Origin: Biscogniauxia marginata
Lineage: Eukaryota > Ascomycota > Sordariomycetes > Xylariales > Xylariaceae
DNA: 64,000 bases
Direction of reading: 5' to 3'
Assembly: GCA_022695795.1 (NCBI GenBank)
Contig: MU404073.1
Coordinates: 248,001-312,000, forward strand
The notes beneath the pieces were generated by a model. That model did not search any database, was not told where the DNA came from, and saw nothing but the letters and a program-made list of their open reading frames with translations. The translations under genes were made by a program, and so were the position numbers. This document shows positions 11,943-24,200 of this stretch, in pieces; the stretch's first letter is position 1; the number at the start of each line of letters is the position of its first letter.

Positions 11943-14099
11943 ATGTCTGCTTACGATTACGATGGTCGTCCCTACGATTCCCGCCGCTATTTCGAGGAGC
12001 GGCGGGACAGGGCCGACCCTCGCTATACCGAAACCCAGGAGACCTACTACAGGGTCAACCCATCCAGCCGCACCGCTCTAGTTCCCCGCGCCCGTGAGGA
12101 CAGCGATATTTCTATTGAGGAAGTCCGTCGCGACTTTCCCCCTCCTGGTTATTCCAGGGACATTCGTAGGGCCAGATCTGCCGAGCCCGGCCACGATGAG
12201 CACTACTACGACGCCCGTCGCTCCTACGATAGCAGAGACCGCCACCATGGCAAGAAGCCCGCTAGCATCTACTACGAAGAGGAGGAGGAAAGGGCCCGTA
12301 AGCGCGTCTTGTCTAAGCAAGAGAAGATCATTGCCGCCGTCGCCGGCGGTCTCCTAGTCGCCGGTGCTAAGGAGGTCTGGGATCGCCGCGAGGCCGAAAA
12401 GGAGGGTATTGAAGTCCAGCGCAACCTAGCTGCTTCCGCCGCTCTAGGTGCCGCTGGCGCACTTGCAGGCTACCAGGGCGCCGACTTCTACAACAAACAC
12501 GCACTCAAGGAAGCCAAGAAGTCCACTTACATCGTCCACAAGGGCCGAGATGGTCGTGTCATCGAGTACTACTCTGACGATGACGAGGACCCCAAAAACC
12601 GCAAGGGGAACAAGTCTTTCCTCGAGAATGCCCTATCCGCCGCTGGTCTCGGGGGTGCTATCAAAGCTCTGACTGGTACCGAAGACAAGGATAGAGAGAG
12701 AGATAGGGATGACCGACATTACGATTCGAGGAGTCGCCATAGCAGTCCCGACTCGTACCACTCATACCACTCGGGTCGCTCGGGTCGCTCGGCCCGCTCG
12801 CACCGCTCGCGAGACGACCCCGCCAAGAGGATGCAGAAGGCTGCCAAGGCATCTCTGGTGGCTGGTGCTGCCGAGGCCTTCCGAGTATCCAAAGAACCCG
12901 GCGGTTGGCAGGGAGAGAAGATGAAGCGCGTTCTCACTGCTGCTGCTGGCGCTGCCGCCGTCGACGCCGCTCATGACCCCAATAAAGATGGCAAACGCCA
13001 TCTGTTCGAATCCGTCGTCGGCGGTCTCCTCGGAAACCGCATGCTGAATGGCTCGAGGAAGGATATCGAGGAGGACCGGCTGACAGGCAGGAGCCGATCT
13101 CGCTCCCGTGCCCGCTCGCGCTCCCGGTCTGGGAGCCGCGGTGGTGGCAAAAGTGGCCTTGCAGCACTGGCCACGGCAGGTCTGGGCGCTATAGGCGCCA
13201 AGAAGTATGCCGAAAGCCGAAGCCGAAGCCGATCTCGCCGGCCCAGCTACGACTCGTACGATAGCCGGTCTCCTTCACCACGCAAACACCGCAGCCGCAG
13301 CCGCAGCATCGTTGATGGAGCACGACGCAGCCTTGCTAAGATTGGTCTGGGTAGCGGGCCGGATAGCAAGCGAGATGATGACTCTTACGATGATCGATCA
13401 CCTCGCAGCAGTCGTCATCGGAGCCCAGACAGCCGCTACAGCGATGATTATACATCACGTGGTTACATGAGAGGTGGAAGGGGTCCCGAGGAGGACTCTG
13501 AATACGACGATGACCGCTCTGCCGGCGGGCGGTCCCGGAGTGTTTCTCGCTCACGAGGTAGGTCTAGTTCTGTTTCTAGCAGTGATCTTGGAGATTCAGA
13601 CGACGATAAAAAGAGGACGAGCAAGATGAGGCGTAAGCAGCTCATAACGACGGGTTTGGCGGCAATTGCTACCATTCACGCCGCGCATGGCGTTTATGGC
13701 AGTATAGAGGCGCGCAGCAAAAGGCACAAGGCAGTAAAAGAGGGTCGGTTGAGCCCGGAGGAGAATAGGAAGTTGAAGACAAAAGCCATCATGCAAGATG
13801 CCGCTTCTATTGGTGTCGCAGCACTTGGCATCAAGGGAGCCTTCTCGGAACTTAAAGAGGCACGGTCGCAGGCCCACGAAATCGCCGAATGGAAAGAGGA
13901 AAGGCAGAAGCGTCACGCCAGACGCATCGAGCGGCTCAAGCGGGCCAATTCCAGTCACCACGGCAGATCTCGCGCTGAAAACTGGTCGACCTCGGGTCCT
14001 CCACAGCTGAGTCGCTATGACGAAGGTCCCCGTTATTCTGACGGGAATCCCTACTCAGCTGCCTTGCCTGCGCCACCCATGAGCTATGATAGGCGATGA
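11943..14099 (+). CDS. DUF3824-family fungal protein, SR-rich
   Basis: A single-exon gene of 718 residues. ATG 11943 was chosen; the frame is open 54 nt further up but only from a TTG. The N-terminus is Tyr/Arg/Asp-rich. A highly charged EEEERARKR stretch at about residue 112 runs into a conserved helix-glycine block (about 125-183) that includes KIIAAVAGGLLVAGAKEVWD and an Ala/Gly-rich segment. These Ala/Gly-rich segments recur around residues 225, 300, 335 and 425, and a last conserved block lies at 561-667. Between them are Arg-Ser dipeptide tracts, strongest at about 380-455 and 520-560. This repeat pattern is that of DUF3824 proteins, known only from fungi and without assigned function. 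The Ala/Gly segments could touch membranes but are too weak to call transmembrane. SR tracts suggest phosphorylation and perhaps RNA or nuclear links; that is inference. Confidence 0.85.
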   Translation: MSAYDYDGRPYDSRRYFEERRDRADPRYTETQETYYRVNPSSRTALVPRAREDSDISIEEVRRDFPPPGYSRDIRRARSAEPGHDEHYYDARRSYDSRDRHHGKKPASIYYEEEEERARKRVLSKQEKIIAAVAGGLLVAGAKEVWDRREAEKEGIEVQRNLAASAALGAAGALAGYQGADFYNKHALKEAKKSTYIVHKGRDGRVIEYYSDDDEDPKNRKGNKSFLENALSAAGLGGAIKALTGTEDKDRERDRDDRHYDSRSRHSSPDSYHSYHSGRSGRSARSHRSRDDPAKRMQKAAKASLVAGAAEAFRVSKEPGGWQGEKMKRVLTAAAGAAAVDAAHDPNKDGKRHLFESVVGGLLGNRMLNGSRKDIEEDRLTGRSRSRSRARSRSRSGSRGGGKSGLAALATAGLGAIGAKKYAESRSRSRSRRPSYDSYDSRSPSPRKHRSRSRSIVDGARRSLAKIGLGSGPDSKRDDDSYDDRSPRSSRHRSPDSRYSDDYTSRGYMRGGRGPEEDSEYDDDRSAGGRSRSVSRSRGRSSSVSSSDLGDSDDDKKRTSKMRRKQLITTGLAAIATIHAAHGVYGSIEARSKRHKAVKEGRLSPEENRKLKTKAIMQDAASIGVAALGIKGAFSELKEARSQAHEIAEWKEERQKRHARRIERLKRANSSHHGRSRAENWSTSGPPQLSRYDEGPRYSDGNPYSAALPAPPMSYDRR

Positions 14100-16863
14100 G
14101 ACAAACATGTCTATATGTTTGTCTCTCGTTGAGCTCTCAAGATCAATTACTCCATTTACGACTTTACGACTTATCATGATGAAACATGATATATTGCGGG
14201 AGAGTTGGAATACACGATGAAGGAGTCTGAGGGATGAATCGAATCTATACTGCCTTGTGCCTTCGCTGAGCTAACCTCACTGTCACTGAGATAGAAGCAA
14301 TATTTCTTTACCGTCATGTCTCCTCTGAATCTCCAACATTGCACAATTTATGATTTATTATATCTATAACAAATGAGAACTTTCCGCTGATAATATGGGC
14401 CCCTGGGCCCGTGACAGATGGGCATCACCGCCGCCGCCACCACCATTAATGAAGGGGAAATAAATATCCCTGGCAGGTCCTAGATGACCTGCAGTTGAAG
14501 TGCATGGGAAGGGACTGTGCCACAATTGCTTCACGTTGTGCTACCTACAAACCGGGCCAGCATCGTGAGTTTCGGCCCTAATGCACCCCAAGCGCAAAAG
14601 GACAAGGACGGCCCGGAAGCTGTCACACGCATATACACTACGTATAAAAACACCCTATTCGCTAACGGCAACCCGTATATTTGGTTTGGGTACCTACAGA
14701 TGCGTCTCTTAATGAGAGGGAATTTAATGGGTCTCTTTTTGTGTTGCCCCACCGGTGTCCTAAGAGATTGTATGGTCTTTTTTTTCCTTTCCCCTTCCTA
14801 TTTTTACGAAATTGCTCTTCTATTTGATTCGTGTGTGGAACGGGACACCAGACCGGGAAACGGGGAGGGTACGTAAGACGGGGAGATGCATCTGCAGGGA
14901 TGACTTGATTCCATAGCGCTAGAAATTGAGGGATTTGGGGGGAAGATGAGGTATCGATCGAGTTTGATCAACGAGTAGGAAGGCAAGGAGATGGGAGAAG
15001 GGAAGGGAGGGGAAAAGACGGTCAACCTGGATCGGGAATCGTGGGAGTAGTGGCTGATCGGTTGATTGGAAGCGCTGAAGAGGGGGGAGAGGTTTCTTTT
15101 TTTTTTTTCTTTTTTTTTTGGATGGATCTTATTTATTGACTTATTGCAATAGGATTGGGATCTAGATTTTGCTTATGACCTCTTCTTCAACTTTCTATTA
15201 TCTCCTCCTTTATTCGTATGTTAGGAATGACCTAAAATAACGATTGATGATGATGATGATAAATACAGTACGACTTGATCCGTTATCTTGTTTCGCTCAG
15301 CTGTGTACCAATGAATCGTGTATGTGTGATGTCCAAGCGGCGAGACGGGCGAGACGGGCATTACACGGGCGAATAAGGTGCGGCTTGTGAGGATATAAGG
15401 GATATAACATAGGGATGGATGAGGGGGTTATTTGCGTACGCCGGCTTACGAATGACATGTACGTGGTTTTGAGACCAAACTCGATTTAGAATCAGAGATG
15501 ATAATGACATGGGACTTTTTCTCTCTCTTTCTTTCTCTCTCTCGGGTTTAAAATAATAAGATTAATACTGTTCATTTTTATAACCTGACCTTACTTACTC
15601 ACTTACCTATATAATTTGAGTTTAGAAAGGTGCTGCTGCTGCTGCTGCTGTGTTTCGATTAATGCCTCTAAGTTAGGTTGGCACGTTGGTTATACAAGTC
15701 GGGTGTAAGTAAGCAAGGTACATACATGGGGCCAAGTAAGGTATGTCTCACCGGCTTTGTTGCTCGCTAATGCACGTCAAGAAGCAAAGGCCGGGCGGAA
15801 TTTAATATCTGGGTACCTAAGGCATCGACCTGGGCTGGTCTAAAAAGTACCTAGGTACTACTTACACAGATGTCGTGATCGGGGGGGGGGCAAAGATCTT
15901 TCCCGTTGGCATATGCATACATATGTATGTATTTATTTATTCTTCGTAAGACATATTGTTGTAGTAGTATGTATGTATGCATCTGTCCCTTTTTCACAAA
16001 TGGTGTGTATATGTGTGTGTAGGTCGCTCAGAGTTTGTTTACCTGGACAAAGCTACCACTGTAATGATACAGTACATCATAAAATGAAATGCGTACGCCA
16101 GGGGAGGGGAGGGGGGGGGCAAAATAAATTGATAAGAGACGGAGAGTCAGACAACCTGTTGCGCGAGTAAGTGGAGTGAATAAGGTAGCTAGGGTTAGTC
16201 AATAGTAGGAAAATATATAAGATGTCATCGTGCTTCTTTTCTGTTATCCCCCCCCGCCGCCATTTGACGGCCAATGAAGGAATAAATGATAATAATCTCT
16301 AATGACGGTGACGATGGCAGAACACAACTTATTAAGGACATAGCTACAATAGCTTTTTCTTTAAAATAAGAGCCGAAGACTATTAACTCGAGTCCTTAAC
16401 TGGCTAACCTGTTTATATGTCAAACAGTCCAACGACATAGTTAGGCAGGGTCGATTTTTAATCACCTGAATATTACAATGCTGCATTTAGATTCCCTTCT
16501 TAGGGGGCTATATATATATTCAAGGTGAATAAACGACGGAGGATAAGTGAACCTTTTCCCTCATGAGGAACCTAACTCGGTCGATAAAAAGGGGGGGTTC
16601 GACCACTCGCTCACGATTAAAGATTATTAAAGATATTAACAAGAAAAGTGCTCTGGATATCTTGACAAGCAAATGCAAATCCGCAAGCGCTCGTTACAAT
16701 TTTTCCTTTCTTAATTTCATCCTATCCAATTATACACATACATACACGTCGTACAACTTCCCGGGTTCCGGTGACACTGGTTTCCTCGTTGCTAGCCCGC
16801 CGAGCGATGGATCCTTATTTGAACAATGATGATGATGGTAATAGTAGAAACGAAAATGACTTC
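14100..16863. other. Intergenic region between convergent genes, no gene found
   Basis: Holds the 3' UTRs of the DUF3824 gene (plus) and clf1 (minus). I see no gene. Notable items are a GC-rich palindromic patch at 14397-14412, long T tracts at 15093-15119, a (GCT)n run at 15632-15650, ACAT-type repeats near 15915-15945 and G tracts at 15881-15890 and 16099-16118. Confidence 0.65.
15632..15650. repeat. (GCT)6 trinucleotide microsatellite
   Basis: An uninterrupted run of GCT/CTG units in noncoding DNA downstream of the DUF3824 gene. Confidence 0.9.
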
Positions 16864-18891
16864 TCATGTGGTTGATCCGCCTGCTTGCTTCCAGGCCTGC
16901 GCCATCGCGAGCATCTTCGACATGTCCTGCTTCTGCTCGTCGTCCGCCGGGAAGATGTAGTCGACGTACTCCTCGAACGTGTCGTCCTCGAGCTGGCGCC
17001 TGCGCTTCGTCTTGCGCGGCATCTGCTTCTGCACCTTCTCGATGTCCTCTGCCGTCCCGTGCGTGCGCTCGAAGGACAGCCAGGCGTTGAGGAGGGAGAC
17101 TCGCTCCTCCTTGAGCTCCTTCTCCTTCATGCCCTTGTGGGCGCGCTCGAACACCTTCCGTGCTCGTGCCTTGGCTTCCTCGCTCACCGGCCGCTCCTCC
17201 GCTTCGTCTTCGGCTTCCTCCTCGTCTTCCTCCGGAATGTTGATTTCGAAGTGGGCATAGCTTATCCACACCTTGACATGGTCCGTCTTCTCCAGCAGTC
17301 TCTCGTACAAGTCCCGAGTCTTATCATATTCGCCCTCCTCCTCCTCGAAGTCTATATATGCTTTCCACAGCAGCTCTGGCATGTCCAAGACGGGCTGGTT
17401 GATCGCTAGCTCGAAGATGGCTCTCGTCCTGTCAAGGTCGTCTAGTCCTCTCTCGAGCTCTGCGAATTTGATCCAGGTTTGGCAATTGGCTGGATTCCAC
17501 TCGATGTGTTTTTCATAAAGAGTGCGGCAGCGCAAGAATTCGAACAGTTTCAGTTCCAGCTCAATATAACCTTTGAATAATTTGTCCTTAGGGCACATGC
17601 CGATCGCTTGACCAAGCGACTTGCGCGCAGTTGTTAATTCGCCTTGTCGAATCTCGAAATGTGCCTTCATCAACCAAATCTTGGCGAACGTGAACTTTTT
17701 ATGGGGTATCAAATCGAGGCATAGCTTATAGATCTGGCGAGCTCGGTCGATATCTTTGGCCTCCATTTCCTCCCACAGAGCGTAGAAAATCCACAGATAG
17801 ATATACCGCCGCCAGTGCCGCTTCTCTTGTGTCGGGGGGATCTGGGCTACCGCTCGCTCGTATACATCTCTCACTCGATCTAGGTCGCCCGAGGTCTCTT
17901 CTAGACGAGCATAGTCAAACCATATGTCGTAATTTTTTGGGTTCTCCTTCACCTGATCCTCGTAATGCCGCCTCCTTTTCGACAGGATCACGTCTTCGAC
18001 ACCGTCTGTGTCACCGTATTGCTTCTCGAAAGTAGTATAGGCCTTGTGTAGGACCATAGATTTTGATCGTGGGAGGCGGTCGAGCGCGTACTTATAGATA
18101 GCTCTTGCTCGCTCGTATTCCTTGAGCTTGGCCTCGAATCTAGCGTAGGCGATAAAGAGCCTCTCGTCGACAAATTCATCGCCCAGAGCCTCTACCGCAG
18201 CACCGTAGACGTCTCTAACTCGATCACTCGTTCCATACTCTTCCTCAAACCTGGCCCATTTGATCCAGTTGCGCGGTTCGGGATGCACGATGGTGAAACG
18301 TTCAAATATTTCTCGAGCACGTTGAAACTCGCCATATCGCTTTTCCAGTTTGATGTAGGCCCCCCACGCCGCCTCGTCAGGCTCCCAGGAAATCCATCTC
18401 TCGAAGACCTGCCTCGTACCGGGGATATTCCCCAACATCTCTTCCATGTAGACATATTTGTACCATAGCTTATCCACTCTCGGAAGAATTGTGATGGCTC
18501 GGTCGAGCAGGTTTCTAGCATGGTTGATATTTCTGTTCTTCATCTCGGCCTCGATGTATCGAATCCATAGCACGACGGAAGTAGAATCGACATCGAGGGC
18601 ACGCTCGAAGATGGATCGCGCTCGCTTGAATTCCTTCTGCTCGAGTTCCCAGGCAGCATAGCGCATCCAATTGTTCATGTTAATCCTGTTCCGCCTGACA
18701 TAGTCCTCGAACTCCTTCCGCTTCCTGCCCTGGAATTCATGGAGCTCCTCGAGATCGGCGAAGCGCTGGGTCGGGGCTTGTAGGGACGTCTCCTGGCGGT
18801 CGACAGCTTCTCGAAGCAGCTGTTCGGCCGAGATCTGAACAGGCGCGGCGGCCTTGTTCTTGACCCTCGGCGGGCCACGGGAGGACTCCAT
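16864..18891 (-). CDS. clf1: Pre-mRNA-splicing factor Clf1 (crooked-neck/Syf3 family)
   Basis: An intronless gene of 675 residues, close to the usual length for Clf1 (about 690). Clf1 is a scaffold of the Prp19-associated (NineTeen) complex and is needed to assemble and activate the spliceosome in the nucleus. The protein is nearly all HAT (half-a-TPR) repeats. Repeated W-x-x-YA-x-x-E and RAR-x-I-F/Y-E-R-A patterns run from about residue 50 to 590, for example [20 protein letters not shown] and [20 protein letters not shown]. The start carries the family motif [16 protein letters not shown]. An acidic insert sits near residue 560 ([13 protein letters not shown]) and the end has a [20 protein letters not shown] block followed by a Met/Ala-rich tail, all family-typical. 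It starts 439 bp from the divergent prp31 start, so the two spliceosome genes probably share regulatory DNA. Confidence 0.97.
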   Translation of the reverse strand: MESSRGPPRVKNKAAAPVQISAEQLLREAVDRQETSLQAPTQRFADLEELHEFQGRKRKEFEDYVRRNRINMNNWMRYAAWELEQKEFKRARSIFERALDVDSTSVVLWIRYIEAEMKNRNINHARNLLDRAITILPRVDKLWYKYVYMEEMLGNIPGTRQVFERWISWEPDEAAWGAYIKLEKRYGEFQRAREIFERFTIVHPEPRNWIKWARFEEEYGTSDRVRDVYGAAVEALGDEFVDERLFIAYARFEAKLKEYERARAIYKYALDRLPRSKSMVLHKAYTTFEKQYGDTDGVEDVILSKRRRHYEDQVKENPKNYDIWFDYARLEETSGDLDRVRDVYERAVAQIPPTQEKRHWRRYIYLWIFYALWEEMEAKDIDRARQIYKLCLDLIPHKKFTFAKIWLMKAHFEIRQGELTTARKSLGQAIGMCPKDKLFKGYIELELKLFEFLRCRTLYEKHIEWNPANCQTWIKFAELERGLDDLDRTRAIFELAINQPVLDMPELLWKAYIDFEEEEGEYDKTRDLYERLLEKTDHVKVWISYAHFEINIPEEDEEEAEDEAEERPVSEEAKARARKVFERAHKGMKEKELKEERVSLLNAWLSFERTHGTAEDIEKVQKQMPRKTKRRRQLEDDTFEEYVDYIFPADDEQKQDMSKMLAMAQAWKQAGGSTT

Positions 18892-19330
18892 CGTGAAGAC
18901 GTATGGATGTGCTGGTTTATAGCTGTGTTAAGTTCCAGCAATATCGATCTTGCAGCGGAAGCGCTTGCTGCAAGACAACCTAAGTCGTGGACTAAAGGGA
19001 TGTTGTTTTGGTACAATGCAAGGATTCGCGAGGCTGAGGATTTATTAGTTGAGATGGACTACGACTAAAATCAAATCTGGATGGCGCAGGAAATTGGATT
19101 TCGTAGACTGGGTGTCCACATTAAATTCATATTCCTATGATATGTGCTTAAGCCATACTAGGAATCCACTAAACGCAGCTTGGCGCGGTCGCTAGCCCAT
19201 CAGACGCGCATATCACGTGCGTGGATTCTCCACATCTTTTCCAGCCAAGTCTTGCAGCCTTGCAGATTGTCTTCTTTTTCTACAACAACATTTACACAAC
19301 AACATTTACCACCACGTCGCCGTCGCGAAA
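18892..19330. promoter_or_regulatory. Bidirectional promoter between clf1 and prp31
   Basis: A 439-bp region separates the two start codons and must hold both promoters and leaders. It contains a CACGTG E-box at 19214-19219 and a CT/CAACA-rich leader before prp31 (19262-19325). CACGTG also occurs elsewhere in the window, so its presence alone is weak evidence of a functional site. Confidence 0.7.
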
Positions 19331-21281
19331 ATGTCGACCCTCGCAGATGAGCTCCTCCAGGACTTCGAGGATTCCGGATCCGAAAACGGGGAGGAACATA
19401 ATGATGCCGGCCTCCACATTGACGGTCCAGCCATCGGCGCTCTCGACAACAGTCACGATAATGGCGACATGATGCTTGACGGCGACGAAGAAGCAGAGCC
19501 CGATGAAGACGACGAGATGGGTGGCATGGATAGCACAGCCGTTGATTCTATGGAAGATACCGAGGCAGCTAAGGCTAGGATCGAGAAGATGCAGATGGGT
19601 GGGATCAAGGATATTCGCAAAGTGACCAGCGTCATGGACAGACTGGAGCCTCTCCTCAAGGTTAGTCTGCATTTTCCTTACACCCTCAGCTCCCCGTCCT
19701 GATGAAGTGTTTACATCTATTGGCTTGATAAATAGACCTGACGGGATTGGTACGGTCTTGTAGCATATCGAATATTACCAGTCAAAGCCACTTGCGCCGC
19801 ATACGACCAACATCGGCAATATTGAGGACAACCCCGAGTATAGAGCTCTTACCGAGTCCAATACGCTCTCTACCCAGATCGACGGCGAAATAATGAAGGT
19901 CCACAAGTTTATTAGAGATCACTACTCGGCTCGATTTCCTGAACTGGAAACTCTCATCCAGAATCCGATCGAATACGCCAAAGTTGTAATCATTCTCGGT
20001 AACGGGCCTATGGACTCAGATAGTATCAAAGCTCTCCAAGGCTCGGCCAACAACCCCCTAGGAGAGTCCTTGAAATCGGTCTTGGATGGCCCATCCCTCA
20101 TGATTGTTACCGTGGAGGCGACAACGACAAAGGGCCAAGAACTCAGCGAAGAGGAGCTCCAACGTATTCATCGGGCCTGTCACATGATGATTAAGATGGA
20201 CAAAGCCAAGAAGACTCTTACCGAGTACGTGCAGTCGCGCATGAACATATTCGCGCCTAATTTGACTGCCGTCGTCGGCTCTCTAACAGCCGCTCAACTT
20301 ATTAATAATGCTGGTGGCTTGACAAATCTATCCAGAACGCCAGCCTGCAACATCGCCGCATGGGGTTCTAACAAGCAGAGGAACGTGGCTTTCGCCACCA
20401 ACGTAGGGATTAGGCAGCAAGGCTATCTATATCACTCTCCAATCATCCGCGGCATCCCGAACGACCTGAAAAAGAAGGCGATGAAGGCGGTAGCGGCAAA
20501 GCTAGTACTAGCCGCACGAGCAGATACCGGCCACACCAACCCGGATGGCTCCTACGGAGAAGAACTCCGAAGCCAGTGCCTAGAGCGTCTAGACAAGCTG
20601 ACCGAACCGCCCCCAAACAAAGGCCAGCGAGCGCTACCAGCCCCAGATGACAAGCCATCCAGAAAGCGAGGTGGTCGACGGGCACGAAAGGCAAAGGAAG
20701 CGACGGCGATGACTGACCTGCGGAAGGCCCAGAATCGCATGGCTTTCGGTAAGGAGGAAAAGGAGGCTGGCTACGGTACGGGCGACTCTACCGCGGGCAT
20801 GGGAATGATCGGTCAGGACAACGACGGGCGAATCCGAGGAATGCAAATTGACAACAGAACGCGGGCGAAGCTCAGCCAAAAACACAAGGGTTGGGGGGGA
20901 GCTACACCTATTGGCGGTTCAGCTTCTTCACTCCGAGGGTTTGGCCAATCGGGCAATAATATTGATCTCCGAGGAAAAGGCCTGCGGACATCTGGAGTCG
21001 GGTCTACCATTGGCGGAGGTGCAGGGACAGCCTCCTCCCTAGCCTTTACTCCCGTTCAGGGTCTCGAGCTCGTGGATCCCAAGGTTCAAGCCGAGCTCAA
21101 CCGTAAGAGAAAGGCCGAGGAAGACCGATGGTTTAAAGGTGGCACGTTTACCCAGGTTGGCGGCAGCGGCGGGGCCAGTAGCACGAACGGCGGCTTCAAG
21201 GTTCCCGAACAACCTCCAAGCAAGAAGGTCGACACAGGAGCGGGCAAGATGGGACCGCCCTCCCTGCCGTCTAAGAAGTGA
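19331..21281 (+). CDS. prp31: U4/U6 snRNP protein Prp31
   Basis: Two exons, 19331-19660 and 19764-21281, give 615 residues. The 103-nt intron starts GTTAGT, ends TAG and has a CTGAC branch candidate. Prp31 binds U4 snRNA with Snu13 and bridges U4/U6 to U5, so it is needed for tri-snRNP formation. The N-terminus is acidic (about residues 15-75). A NOSIC-like coiled coil follows, then the Nop domain at about residues 245-366 with AACNIAAWGSNKQ-like and GYLYHSPII motifs. The Prp31 C-terminal domain includes the basic KPSRKRGGRRARKAKEA segment (about 405-420) and a Gly/Arg-rich stretch ending in NRKRKAEEDRWFKGGTF. Length and domain order are normal for the family. The C-terminal tail past residue 500 is glycine-rich and probably disordered. 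Confidence 0.96.
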
Positions 21282-24200
21282 AGCTCCAAAGGGCTTGTAA
21301 GCTAAATTGTGAATTCTGTCTAGTTTGATACCCCCCTCCCCGAAGCGTATGTAAGGTTAATACACAATGCACGGGCGCAGGTAAAAATGGCAGCACACGT
21401 GGGAATTTGGTTTCGCTGCATTGTCTCGTGTAAGCATACATATATAGGTAGTAGGGTCGCATGATACCGGGGCGTTTTGGAAGAGGGAAGCATGCATGAA
21501 ATTTACTTAGTTTTTTTTAAAAGTTGGTGCTAGCAACAGTTCATTCAGTTCGGCCGGTTCTGGGGAAGATGGATCTAATCATGGTGTATGTGATGTCACC
21601 TACTCTAACCTACCTACATAGGTGGATGTGATCGTGATCTAGGAATATCCTTGAACCTCCTCGTAGATCAGATTAACAAGCTTTTTCTGTGTTGCCTCTA
21701 TAGCTGCCTACCTACAACATAAATACTAAGTTAGTGCTTCATGCGAACTATACAAGTCTCGATCAATGACACTCCTTAGTTGCAAGGCAACATCAGGAAG
21801 TATATGTATATCTCGTGATCCCCCCTCTCCCCCCCTTTTTTCCACTCCTTTACCTCGGTGCTATCAGAATATAGTGTAATGCAACGTTTTTACCTCTAAC
21901 CTGTTCGTACCTAGTATGATGTACATGTATATATATCGGAAGGGAATCGACTCTCTCACACACTCTCTCAAGGGCCCTGCCTAGCTAAGTTGAGGTTTAA
22001 ATCAAGTGCCAACTCTGTCAATGAGACGAACGTGTTGTCCGGTCGAAGTACCGTGATAAAGAGTAACCTATAAGAATAGGGGGGTTGAAGAGGAGAGAGT
22101 AGGGTATTGAATGAGAAGGTAGAGAGGGTAGAGAAAAGAAGAAGAAAGAAAGAGAAAAACCCCCTCCTTGTGGTTTGGAAATATACTATGGCTAGGAGAG
22201 GGAGAAGGATGGAAAACATCTATATAGTCTTGCTTTGCCATCCCCCGGGTGTTATGTCCTTGGTAGTACAAGCACAAAGGGGTAGTGAGAGGGTTATAGT
22301 AAATATAAGTAAAATTATTAGATGGTGTAGCGATAAGGGGCAAAGAAAAAAAAAACCTAGAAAAAAGAACTTTCAAAAAAAAAATTTTTTGTTCATGGGA
22401 AAGAAGCAATTCGCATGAAGAAAAGAAGAAAGGGGGGGAGAGAGGGGGGTATGGATGGTAAGCGGGATGATTGAATTACCTGTCCTGTGAGATGGGATTG
22501 TCGGGATGGGAAATGGGAATCTGGGGAAGGGCAGAGAGGCAAAAAACCGAAACAAGAAAAAAAAAAAATATGCATCAAGAACAAGAGAGGAGATGGGAAA
22601 TGAGAAAAAACATGGGAAAATCAAGAAAAACCGGATTAGCTGGGGGGGGGGATCGGGATTGACCTGGTAATGGGGAAATTCTTTTTTTCATTTTCTACTT
22701 AGCTTTCTTTCTTTCTTTCCCTCTTTTGGCCCCTCTTCCCCCCTTTTTTTTCTACGCCTCCCGTCACTAGTAGTAGCAGTAGTAGTTGTTGTAAGATAGA
22801 CACGGATAGGTATGTATGAATACCGGACTATGTATACATGGATTATCAACAAAGGGAAATACATACCTGTTTTTTTTTCACACTAGTAGCCGGTTAAAAA
22901 AAAAAAAAACAGAGAGAAAAGGTACTTAGAAGATACAGAGAGGGGCGGGAAAGGGGACTTGGGAAAGAAGAAGAAAAACAAAAGATGGGAGATTTTCAAA
23001 GAATCCCATCCATCCATCCATCAATCTATCTTACCAACTTGGAATCTAGCGGGTTGTGCCTATCGTAATGCCTGTATCACACCTTGTCTATCGTATTCTA
23101 TCAAATGTCCATCCATACTGGTTATTCCTCCTCACATGCCTAGGCTAGTACATACTGTAAATTTTCTTTTGTTGGTAGCATGCCTTCACATTAACCCCCA
23201 ATGTAACTTAGTTTAGGTTGTTATGTGTATCAATGTTGGAGTGAAAGTTGGATGATGAACTGAATGTCATGGTGATGAGATGAATGGGAACGCGAGAACG
23301 CCACTTGGATGTGCACGCGCGCATGTATACGGGCATGTGAGTGTGTGAGTGTATCCTTCTGTCGCCCGCTGGTTCGCTCGCGAATGTCGATCTTATTATG
23401 TGTAATGAAGTGTTAAGACAGACAGGCAGACTAACAAACAGGCAGGCAGACGGACATATAGTAGACAGTCCCTTGACCGGCGAAGTCTAACCCTCTTCTC
23501 TTCGCCCCTCCGCTAGTGGCTTTCTTTTGTTGGATCATACATGTGTATGTATAGATACTTTTCATGTTGTTTATATGTATCATTCTGGTAGTTGTGATTG
23601 CTTGTATTTGTCGTTTTCTTGTCGCTCAATAGTGGGGGATTATATTGGAGATTTTCTCTCAAGTCTCTTGTATAGGAAACTGTCTCGGCAATCCTCAAGA
23701 CACTGTCGTCATGTTTTGTCGTCTTCGTGACTTGAATCCATGTAATTAATACATTGTATTCTGTCACTTTTCTACATGTGATTATTGACAAGTGGTATGG
23801 GTTTTGGAAACCCCCTTGAAGCCTACATGTATGACCTGTCTTGAGAGAGGTATATACTTAGGGGTAACCTAGATACTTACATTCAATTATGTATAGTCGA
23901 ATGCGGGGTTATACTACACCACCACACCCAAAAACTTTTACATAGCTGCATAGCATTAGCAATGCTACCGTAGTTATCGGGTTATAGAGAAAAACAAGGG
24001 GTAGAGAGGAGAACGTTACTCTTCTTATCTTGCTGACTTACACGGTAAGGTTTGTTTGAATCTAGGTCAGCTCCTCCATCCCGACTGGTTAAGTACGATT
24101 CCGGCATTATGTGGTTCCCAGGGCCTGCCATGCCTTCGGCCGGGAAGCTCGGGGGCTTGACGAATTGAGTTATTCGATGAGAAACTTGCGATCTTGTTTT

